A stretch of 64,000 bases of DNA from Lytechinus variegatus (taxonomy: Eukaryota; Echinodermata; Echinoidea; Temnopleuroida; Toxopneustidae): positions 27,935,440 to 27,999,439 of the forward strand of contig NC_054756.1 of assembly GCF_018143015.1 (NCBI RefSeq). The letters are read 5' to 3'. Position numbers and translations under genes: made by a program. This document shows, piece by piece, positions 1-10,200 of this stretch (position 1 is its first letter; each line of letters starts with the position of its first letter). Under the pieces are notes generated by a model that worked only from the letters and a program-made list of their open reading frames with translations, did no database searches and was not told the DNA's origin.

Positions 1-461
1 GAAAGGGAGAGAAATTGGTTTGGAGGTTTATAGAAAGAACTTAAATGGGAATACTTATAAGTTCTATGGTTAGGACTTTGCCATTTATCTTGATGAGACA
101 ATAGCAGGGCTTACTCCTAATTAATTCTACTTAAACAGATATTTGACCTGCTAATTAACTGCTGGAATCAGTAATGTAATGCCCACTAATGTACAGAGAC
201 TAATCGGTTCTAGTGAGCAACAGGCACAGATTACAGTAATTTTTGTTGTCTAGTTGGTATATACGACATACTGAGGATCTCTTGATCTGTGTTTAAATCA
301 TGGCATAGTGATCATTGAAAAGGTTTTTCCATCAAGTTGTGCAGATAAACCAGCAATCCTGTTTGAAGGTCTGCAAGTATACTACTGTGTTAACTGCCCT
401 ATTGCCCATCCATTGGTATAACAACAACAACAAAAAAGAAAAAACTTCTAACACAGGAAAA

Positions 462-772
462 TTGCCAGAATTGCAGATAGAAACTTTGATAGTTCGTTGT
501 GATTTACATATTTTAGTAGGAACCTCATAAAGTAATTAGTTTTTGAGTTCACAATATACAGAGTTGCCAGAATTGCAGATAGAAACTTTGATAGATCATT
601 GTGATTTACATATTTTAGTAGAAACCTCATAAAGTACAAGTTTAGCTGTCAAGTTCACAATCACTATATTTCCACAAGATAAATAATTCCGTTTTCCCAT
701 GGCAGGCACTCTAAGACTTATTGGCTGGTCTTGGATACACTTTAAGACTTATTGGTTGGTCTTGGATATATA
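462..772. repeat. Two short tandem duplications
   Basis: A unit of about 102 bases starting TTGCCAGAATTGCAGATAG is repeated at 462-537 and 564-638. A 30-base unit (CTAAGACTTATTGG-TGGTCT) is repeated at 711-740 and 741-772. No gene is seen in 1-860. Confidence 0.7.
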
Positions 773-861
773 TTACTTTTCCTAAAATGTTCCAAATAAC
801 AAACTAAATGATACTGTTAATAATACCCATTTCCTCTACCATGGACGTATGCATTTTTAAA

Positions 862-1712
862 ATGAAAATTTTCACAAAATTCACCAAAAGTGTGCATTAT
901 ATCCTTCATTTTACTATGAATAAGCGTCCATTGCCATACTCGGTCGCTTTGCTTCCTCGCTTTTTTTATCAGAGACTTTTAGTCGGCTTGCCACTCCAAA
1001 GAAAAGTTTTCTGTATACGCCCATGCCCTCTCTCAATATACCGACTGCCTGGCCAGATGGCTGAAATTAATTGTCATCACCACAATAAAAGCTTAGAATA
1101 GTACAAGATGCATTTTGAGCCCCAAAACAGGAATTTTGTGGAGGTTACAGGCTTGAAATATCGCAAAAAAGTGATGGTTGTTAGGTAAAATGCTGTTGCT
1201 AGGCAACGTAATGGTTTCCATAGGTAACAGAAAATTCTATGAATACTGAATTATTTAGATTGTACAGATAACTTGACACAAGGTATCTAACTGAAAATTT
1301 TCACAAAATTCACTAAGTGTGCATGATATCCTTCCATTTACTATGAAAAAGCATCCCTTGCCAAACTCAGTCGCTTTGCTTCCTCGCTTTGTTTCTTGGA
1401 GACTTTCTTGCCACCCCCAAGGAAAAGTTTTCTGTTTACAGCCACGCCCTCTCTCAATATGCTGACTTCCTGGCCAGATGGCTGAAATTATTTGTCATCA
1501 CCACAATAAATGCTTAAAATAGTATAAGATGCATTTTGAAGACCAAAAACAGGAATTTCGTGGAGGTTACAAGCCAAAAAGTGATGGTTGCTAGGGAAAA
1601 TACTGTTGCTAGGCAACATAAAATGGTTTCCATAGGTAACATAAAAAATCTGTGAATACTCAAATATTTAGATTAGAACAGATAACATGACACAGTAGGG
1701 TATCTATTTGAT
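862..1712. repeat. 430-bp tandem duplication with X-box-like palindromes
   Basis: Copies at 862-1291 and 1292-1712 both begin TGAAAATTTTCACAAAATTC and run through TCGCTTTGCTTCCTCGCTTT and GGCCAGATGGCTGAAATTA. Each contains GTTGCTAGGCAAC (1195-1207; 1605-1617) followed by GGTTTCCATAGGTAAC. A third GTTGCTAGGCAAC is at 2009-2021. The 1713-2510 stretch has no gene. Confidence 0.75.
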
Positions 1713-2510
1713 TTATAACGATATTACAATATCCATTAAATGATTCATATAGTCGTAAATACACACAAACATATATATTTAGTGATATCCGTCACATGCA
1801 GGGGTTAAACAAACACGGCAATAAGGTAAATTTTCATGATCATATATGCATTATACATCCTAGTCTTCCTCTTTTATCACTTTTTCATCAAAATTTACCT
1901 TTTTCATTACTTTTTACAAATTAAAAACTTTAAAAATTATAAAATGAATTAATCTGGTGAAAAATTAAAGAATATTGAAAAGTGAATATGGTTGCAAGGG
2001 AAAATAATGTTGCTAGGCAACGATTTTGAAATCGAATATGTATGAAATATATATTTGGTTGCTAGGCATTATCATATCATTCAATCTGTAGTGATTTTAT
2101 CCTTGAAAATTCTATATTTATATAAAAATTAGTATGATTAATTAAAAAATCTAAATAATGAGTTGCTGCTTTGCATTTATCACAAAAATGGGCGTGGCCT
2201 ATTCAAGGCTGGTTTCCATGGTAAAGCTACACTCTGCGACACTTTTAACTCTCAGTTCTGAAAAATTCAGAAAATTTCCTTCAAAATGATGCATGTTTTT
2301 GCTTTGATCCAGTCGGGGGGATTAAAGTCCCAAATTTTGGCCTCTCGCTCCTCGCCTATAATGGTAATCAAGTTGAGACAACGCTCGATACTGCGTCCCT
2401 AGGCCAGGGACGCGTCATTTCAATTACGTCACAATGGTAAAGTTCAGAGGCCCAGTCTGTTCAACATAACAAACTAAATTTTTAAATATCTAAATTTTAA
2501 CGATTTTGGC

Positions 2511-4700
2511 TCTAGGGGTGGTATTCTGAAAACGTTCTTATCTTTGTTCTTATCTTTTATCTTATCTCACTGAGATAAGAAGACGCTAAAATCATTGCAA
2601 ATCGGTATTCTGAAAATCTTCTTAACGCGTTCTTATCTCTGTAAGGTCTGCCCCCTTCTTATCTCCAACACGCCCATTTTTAAGATTTTACCAATCAAAA
2701 TGAGTTTTATATTGGCAGTTTAACCAATAGAAGCGTTCCTTATGTGAAGAGAATATCATGGGCGCTGCGCGTTCACCTATTCTGGCGCATTGCGCGAAAT
2801 AGGCATTTTATACGCAATGACTGATTTTATTATTTCGAGACATCCACGTGCAAAAAAAGTAAGAAAAGTAAATAAAGCAGGTACGAATAAAGAACAAAAT
2901 ATGAAGAAAGAAAGTAAGTAGGTATGAAAGAAAGAAGACAGAAAAGGGTCAGAATGAAGCAGAAAAAAAAGATGAAAGGGACAAAGCAGAAAATAATGAA
3001 AAAATAAAGAGTAAACGAAAGAAAGCAAGCAAAAAGAATTCAAAAATAAAAAAGAAAGAAAATAGAATGAATAAAAGAAGGAAAAGGAAGAAAAAAAATA
3101 GAACAATTATCCATGATAAAGTGAAGGAACAAAAATGAAGAAAAAAAAAGAAATTAACTAAAAGGAATACACACAAAAATAGAAAAAGGTCAAACTAATA
3201 TAAGATAAAATAAATTAACAAGGAACCGAAAAAGAAAAAAAAGTCTAAAAAAAACGAATGAAAGAAAGTTAGAAAGAAATAAAAAGAAAGAGAAAAAAGG
3301 GAATAAAAATGTAAAAAGTGAAGGAAGAGAGAAAAAAAAAGAAAATTAAACAAAGAAATAAAGATGAGAGAAAAAAATGAAAGGAAATTTGACGCAAATA
3401 TGAAGACTACAAAAAGATAAAGAAAGAAAGGTAAATTCATAGAAAAAAAGAAATAAGGAAAGAAAGAAAAAAAAAGAAAGAAAAAGAAAACGAAAGGGAA
3501 AATAAAAAGTTGAGAAAAAAAACCGAAAAAAAAATCAATGGAAAGAATAAAGAAAAAGTTAATAGAAGAAAGACAGAGAGAAGAAAGAAAGTAAAGAAAA
3601 AGAGTAAATAAAGAACGAACGAAAAAAGAATGAGCAAAATAAAGAAAGTAAAAAAAGACACAAAAGTGTCAGAAAGCAGAAATAAAAAAATAAGAAAAAT
3701 TAAGAATTATTAAAGGGAAGGAAGAAAAAGGGAAAATGAAATGATTAAAAAAGGAAAGCATGTATAAAAACGAAAGAATGGAAGAAAAATAAGGAAGAAA
3801 AATAAAGATTACAAACAAGTGAAGGAAGAAAGAAAGAAAAAAGAAAAAGAAAGAAAAGGAAGAGAAACGGGGGGAAAGCAGAAAAAAGACTCAGTAAAGA
3901 AAAAAAAGAGAAAGGGAAAATAAAAAAGGAAGAAAGATGAAGTATAAATGAAACAAAGCAAAAGAAAAAAAAAGAAATCAAAAGATTCAAACAGAACAAA
4001 AGTAAAGATATAAATGAAGAATGAAAGAAAAGAAGAAAGACAGACAGATAGGAAGAAAGACAGACAGATAGAAAGACAAACAGATAGAAAGGAAGAAAGA
4101 CAGACAGATAGAAAGGAAGGAAGAAAGACAGACAGATAGAAAGAAAGAAAGACAGACAGATAGAAAGGAAGAAAGACAGAAGGATAGAAAGGACAAAAGA
4201 CAGACAGATAGAAAGGAAGAAAGAAAGACAGACAGATAGAAAGGAATAAAAATGGAAAAGAAAGAAGGGATAGAAAAAAGAGACGGGCAAAATATAGGGT
4301 GAATGAAATAAATGGTGGGAGGAATACTTGTGGGTACTTGTTACTACTAGAGGCCATCGATTTTGAGCAAGAAAAAACGCGGATATCGTGAGATGTGATA
4401 ACCCTCTAGCTATCTTAAATATTATCTTAAATATCGTGGAAGATAAGAAAGAAAAAAAGATAAGAACGTTTTCAGAATACCACTTATCTACATTCTGTTC
4501 TTATCTTTTAGCGCGCTTTGGTATTATATGCGCGAGTTGTAAATTTACGCACTCAGCATTGGGTGGAGAGCAAGATAAGAACAAAGATAAGAACAAAAGA
4601 TAAGAAAAAGATAAGAACGTTTTCAGAATACCAATTTAAGAAAGTGACGTAGATAAGAACAAAATTAAGATAAGAACGTTTTCAGAATACCGCCCCTAGA
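2511..4700. mobile_element. Inverted-repeat-bounded block enclosing a polypurine tract
   Basis: The left end TCTAGGGGTGGTATTCTGA and the right end are inverted (right end TCAGAATACCGCCCCTAGA). The motif GGTATTCTGAAAACG-TTCTTATC recurs inverted several times at both ends (2518-2660; 4440-4690), so the block may be a stack of foldback elements. The sequence on either side (ACGATTTTG...TGTCTGATTTGG) is continuous in the related copy near 6905-6930, giving an empty site. Inside, 2857-4320 is about 95% A/G. Confidence 0.6.
2857..4320. repeat. About 1.45 kb polypurine (GAAA-rich) tract with a GACAGACAGATAGAAAG minisatellite
   Basis: Nearly all A and G on the plus strand, mainly GAAA/AAAG units. 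From about 4036 to 4250 the unit becomes GAAAGACAGACAGATAGAAAGG repeated roughly ten times. Long open frames on the minus strand here encode only Phe/Ser/Leu runs and are not genes. Such tracts can form triplex DNA. Confidence 0.85.
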
Positions 4701-6224
4701 TGTCTGATTTGGTTAATAATAGCAATATTGACTGGCCTGGGGGCGAAAGGACATATATCACCCTCAATAAATTGATATCACCCTCGTCTACGACTCGGGC
4801 GATATAAATCTAGTTTGGGCGATATATGTCGTATCGCCCCGAGGCAAGTCAATAATTATGACCAGTAGCAAACATTTGAGCAGGTCATTTATAAACCGTA
4901 TTGCCCTAGATCTTGTGAATATCAGGAAGGGATAGGTATATTATTTGTACTTTCCTCAGTCATTCAGTGCGTACTGACTTTGCATGGAGAGACGACGCAA
5001 AATATACCTTTATGCGCGTTATATTGATCCGCGCAGCACAAAAACACGTCATAATCCTCACTTTTCGCTGTGCAACACGGACAGACTTAACGACGGTATA
5101 TTGATTTTGGAAGAGACTTTAAGGCCCGTCGCAAAACTCTCCTGCAATGTAAGTTGTGTGACATAAGATTTTTGTACGTTTCGCATCCGCAACGGAAGCA
5201 TTCAATCTGGGTTTCGTGTGCAAAATTCCGGTTACTATGTGGTAACAGCGATATATCCGATATAGGACGAGCTTCCAGAGCCACTTTTGGTTCCTCCCAG
5301 AGCTCTAGGGGCAGCCGGGGGGGGGCACTTCCATTGACGAGTGCATACCAGGCGCGTCAACGTGTAAAAAGGGATTTCCTTTTCACGAGTGGGTACGTTA
5401 CGTATTATGTAACGTTATAAGGGGATAAGGGTGTCAAAAACGATATTTAAAATACTGAAAAGGGGGATATATTTTGTTAGGAAAGCTACGTATTTTCGAT
5501 CAAATTTCCAAAACTTGTTAAGGGATGCATTTTCATAATCTGGAAAGACTTGCTTCCCTTGTGTAGTGTGCTTTTCGAAACCGCATGGTCGCGCCTCGTC
5601 AAGGGAATTTGAATCTAATCCCCCATTTCGAGGGAAAGAAAAAATAATGCCCAACACATTGTGTGCTAGAATGCTTATCGTTTGTGTAGGAGGAGAGAAC
5701 TACAGACAAAAAACCTGCACATTCGGATGGTTTTCAGACGGATAGGCCTAGTGCATAATTATGCTGTGTACATATCAACGCATGCGAAATGCATGGTTTC
5801 CGCTGGAGAGGCGATCTGGCCCATATGGAATCAATTGCCAGTGATCCACCAATAATCCACATTAGATGCAATATCGATTCGATGGACTGTATTGATCTAT
5901 ATCCTAGCTTAAATTCTGTAAGTTTGTCCTCAATATGTACTCGATTTGTTTGAAAAACCACTTTCTTTTCCATGTCATAATCTACTATGTAGGCCTAGCG
6001 TTTCGAATATCTCAAGCCAGCTGCCAGAGTAGAGGCCCGCCGCAGGCTCAGGCGGGCATACGCTGATGACCAGTCGTACATGCATGAGAGCGGGATTTAA
6101 TCCCACATCTTGGAAAGGCATGCTTGATGTAGAACAGTTTTCTACGTTTGATTCTATTGACTGGAATGTACCATCAATCTTAAACATCGAATGTATGAAT
6201 AATCGGTAACTTTTGTGTTTCCGG

Positions 6225-6734
6225 CCCGGGGGGGGGGGGCACTCAGTATATAATGCATAGTGGGTATGTGCCGCGGAGGGGACCCCCATTTTTATACTCA
6301 ATTTCCGTTCCAAGGCATAGCATTTTTGCCTTGTTGAGAAAAAGAGCAAAGAAAGCCGCTCCAAGACATACGTAGCATTTTCTTCTTATCGAGAAAAAAG
6401 AAGAGAGAAATCCGCTCCAAAGCTTCGCATATTTTTCTTTACGCCGCTCCGATTGCGTTGAATGAGCTGCAATTTTGGTGAAAAGCGGCCGCAGAGCTCC
6501 CCGGCGGAGGCCGCATTAGCTGCATCATGCACGCGTGACCGTTCCGTAGGGTTGCATACGCGTTCACACGCTGGCGATCCGTTCCAAGGACCCCCGTTTT
6601 CACAAACATTTGTCGTTCCGAAGCCCGTTCCGAGGACCCTCTTTTTGCAATAAGCCCGCTCCAAGGCCCCCGTTTTTTGTCTCGCCCGCGGCACACCCCC
6701 ACCACTTTTTTGGTCGAGTGCCCCCCCTCCGGGG
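6225..6734. mobile_element. GC-rich terminal-inverted-repeat element with 7-bp target duplication
   Basis: It begins CCCGGGGGG...GCACTC and ends GAGTGCCCCCCCTCCGGGG. It is flanked by TTTCCGG at 6218-6224 and 6735-6741. The second copy of the segmental duplication lacks it (near 9352-9362), confirming insertion after duplication. The interior repeats CGTTCC(A)AGG-type units on both arms and has no coding capacity. Confidence 0.65.
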
Positions 6735-7159
6735 TTTCCGGACCCTAATGATGCGTTCCCGAGGTTTGCGAAAACTCGCTAATGTCAATCAAGACGGATA
6801 CTGCAACAGTTCAAATACGGATTCACAATGGTTTAGCTTAGAAGTTCAGTCTGATCAGCATGAAAAAATATATTCTTAAAGGGTAAAAGATCTAAATTTT
6901 GACGATTTTGCTGAAGATGTCTGATTTGGATAACCTGGCTCTTCTTTTGGGGAAACATCTATTGCCCTTAAAGGAACCGTATTGCCCTCGTCTAAAGACT
7001 CTCGCGGGCAAATAATATACTTATGGTCCCCTCAAGGCCAGTCAATATTACAATATCAACATTCTTTCTTTTTGTTACTGTGGTTAATGATCGATATTCA
7101 TTATTATCACATTATAACCATATTAATCATCATCACTTTGCACTTTCATTCACGCTCAG

Positions 7160-7246
7160 ATTTATCAGCAACAACTGTAACGCCAACTACCGTCATAAGT
7201 ATGACATCATCGGCCACGGTCAGTGGTACAGTTTCCACCATGCCGT
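7160..7246 (+). CDS. Receptor stalk exon A (Ser/Thr-rich)
   Basis: An 87-base phase 1-1 exon, preceded by a CTCAG acceptor and followed by the strong donor T|GTAAGT. It encodes a Thr/Ser/Val/Ala-rich stretch with repeated SSATV-type blocks, typical of an O-glycosylated, mucin-like stalk. Its last base pairs with the two-base start of the sushi exon to make Phe, so it could splice directly to that exon. It is a near-duplicate of the exon at 7493-7582, which supports it being real rather than a chance open frame. The phase symmetry means it can be skipped or repeated without a frameshift. Confidence 0.6.
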
Positions 7247-10200
7247 GTAAGTAATTTTATTTTCATTTAAGTCAAGGATGAAATATGAATAAGCCGTGGA
7301 ATGGAAAACCGACCTTGTGAATTCGGGCCAATTAACACGTCCTAAAGTCCCATATCTTGTCAGGAAACGGTGGCTCCTTTAAATACTACATACTAACAGT
7401 TTTTGTTCGTACATTTTGTTCGTTCATGATGTACATTATTATTACATTATAGACATGATTATCATGACTCTTGCACTTCCATTTGAAACCAGATTCATCA
7501 GCAACAGCAGTAACGTCAATTACTGCTGCTCGTGTTACATCATCGGCCACGGTCAATACCATAATAGTTATTACCACGCCATGTAATTTATTTGTTTTCA
7601 TTTAATTCAACACACTAAGAAATGTTTGAACCCTAATGTAGCACTTGTACCAACTTTTAGGGGTGTAATCTTGCACCCTAAGTGACAAAAGGTAAAAAAT
7701 GCACCTTTTTATCATTAAATGCACCAAGAAATGCTCGCTTGCACCCTGATAGGTGCAAATATGAACCTCTTACGGTGCATAGTACTTGATACTTAACATA
7801 GCTAAATACACCCTCAAATGAGCATAATTACACTCACTAGCACCCCTTTGGGTGAAGCTATTATACCAACCCGGAGAGTTTAAATTTGATCTCCTATTTC
7901 TTGGTGTGAAGGATGAAAATGCATAAACCATGAATTGAAAACCGACCTTGTGAATTCGGGCCCAGTAAGCTTTCCTAGGGTCCCATATTTTGTCTAGAAA
8001 AAAAAAAATTCACCGACCCTCGACTTTTTACGAAGGGCATCTGATAACAGATTCTCTACTTTCTAGTCGTGTGTTGCTGCCCTCTACGTTTGAAGATGTA
8101 ACAGCATGATATCGTGGTCTTAAAATCCAAGATGGTGGATTTGCGAAAGTCGTTGACTGAAAACTAATATTCCCGACCTTTCGTTTGAGGACGCGGACGC
8201 TTATTTACAACGGTAGTTGACTTTGGAAGGGACTTTTTGGGCCCGTCATCATGGTCGTAAAACTCAGTCCTGCAATGCAAATTGTGTGACATGAGATTTT
8301 TTTTTCGTTTCGCATCTGCGACGGAAACATTCAATATGCGTTTCGTGTGCAAAATTCTGGTTGCTACTTTGGTAACAGCGATTTATCCGATTGAGGAAGA
8401 CTTTCCAAAGCCACATTTGACTCCTCCTAGAGCTCGAGAGGCCGCCCGGGGGCCCACTTCCATTGAATAGTGGATACCAGTAGCGACCACCCGTAAAAGG
8501 GGACAGAGTGGGCAGGTACGTTACGTATATAGGCCTATGTAACGTTATAAGGGTGTCAAAACGATGTTTAAAATGCTGAAATAAGGGATATATATTCAAT
8601 ACTTGTAGGGTTTCACAAGCCAAATACTTGTTAAGAGATGCATTTTCATAATCTGGAAAAGTATTGCTTCCCTTGTTTAGCATGTTTAGGGTACTTTTCG
8701 AAACCCCATGGTCGTGCCTGGTATCCACTCATCAATGGAAGTGGTCCCCCCGGAATTTGAATCTAATCCCCATTTCTGGGGAATGTAAAACATAATGCCC
8801 CTCACATCGTGTGCGAGAGGCATATCGTTTGTGTATAAGGAGTAAACAAAAGAAACAAAAGGAAACGAGTTCAAACTTCAAAGGTATCGCATATGATGTG
8901 TACATATCAACGCATGCGAAATGTTCGGCTGGAGAGGTTGATCTTATCCATGAAATCAATTGCCAGTGATCCACCAATAATCCACATTAAATGTAATATC
9001 GATTCGATGGACTGTAATGATCTATATTTAAGCCTTCATTCAGTAAGTTTTTCCTCACTCAATATGTTCTCGATTTGTTTGAAAAACCACTTTATTCTCC
9101 ATGTCATAAATGTATTTTAGGTCCTGCATTTTGAATATCTCCAGCCATCAGTCGTAATATACATGCATGTATGCGCTACGGGTGTCGCGGAAAGGGATTT
9201 TGCACACGAAAAGCAGATTTGTAGGGCCTGTAATCCCCCTGTTACACAAAGCTTAGCATTGATCGTAGAGCAGTTTTCTACGTTTGATTCTATTGACTGT
9301 AATGCACAATCAATCTTAAAAATCAAGTGTATGATTAAGCGTTAACTTTTGTGTTAGGGGACCCTAATACTAGCGTCCGTGATGATTGCGAAAGGTCCCA
9401 ATTAACGTTTGGGACGGGCCTTTCGATAGATGTGACCAGGGCTCGAATCTCTGCATCAGGTCGTTCACAGGTAGCTTTGATTACAGTTGCACGCTACACT
9501 GACCATATTTTGTGGCGCGCGGCAGCATTAACACAACCAAACCTATCTCTTTCTCAACGTTATAGCTGAGGAACGAGTCACTGACCTAAAGTCAAGTAGC
9601 AATTTTTTGTGGGTTGAGAGGTACTCGTGACAACCCTCCCCCCCCCCCCCCCCCCACACACAGTGGCGTACCGTGGGTCATGGCATTGGGGGGCACCAGC
9701 AAATATTTTGTGTCACTTAGTGGGCGCGCCAAGCGCGCTCCATTGCCAGGCAGGCCTATACTGACCTGGAAGAAAAATGTTAAGGATTGTGCCATTAAAC
9801 GGATATGTATCTCGCTGATCAATTAATGCGAGCTGATTTTTTTTATTTAGACCTAAAAAGAGCTATTTTTTACAACCATGATACATAGGGCCTACCTATC
9901 TCACTAAACAAACAATGCGAGCGTGAAGCGCGAGCTGATATTTTTTTGCATATATTGATCCCAAACAGCAATATGACGTTTTTTTTTTTTAGAAATTCAT
10001 GAAGAGCATACGCATCTCACCAAAGCCATCTAATGCGAGCGCCAAGCTTTTTTTTTTGTTAGAATTACATTTAAACACATGAAACACTTTTTGTAGTCAT
10101 TGTAATCATGAACATGATACGTATATCACTAATCAAATATTGTGAGCGCGAAGCGCGACCTGGATTTTTTTTTAATTCAAACCTGAAGAGGGGCATTCTA

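Larger units (their letters stand above)
5090..9405. repeat. Segmental duplication, two copies (5090-6780 and 8213-9405)
   Basis: The copies share GTTTCGTGTGCAAAATTC, GGTAACAGCGAT, GAGATGCATTTTCATAATCTGG-type segments, CAATTGCCAGTGATCCACCA and CGATTTGTTTGAAAAACCAC in the same order, with many substitutions. Copy 1 holds an extra 510-bp palindromic element. The stalk exons of the receptor lie between the copies. No gene is supported within either copy. Confidence 0.7.

Noticed and set aside
2777..4357. Long overlapping minus-strand open frames rich in Phe, Ser and Leu
   Set aside because: They are translations of the polypurine tract and its GACAGACAGATAGAAAGG minisatellite; low complexity without any domain, and no splice structure.
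6386..6879. Several overlapping open frames in GC-rich DNA
   Set aside because: They lie within the inverted-repeat element at 6225-6734, and frames on both strands reflect its palindromic repeats.
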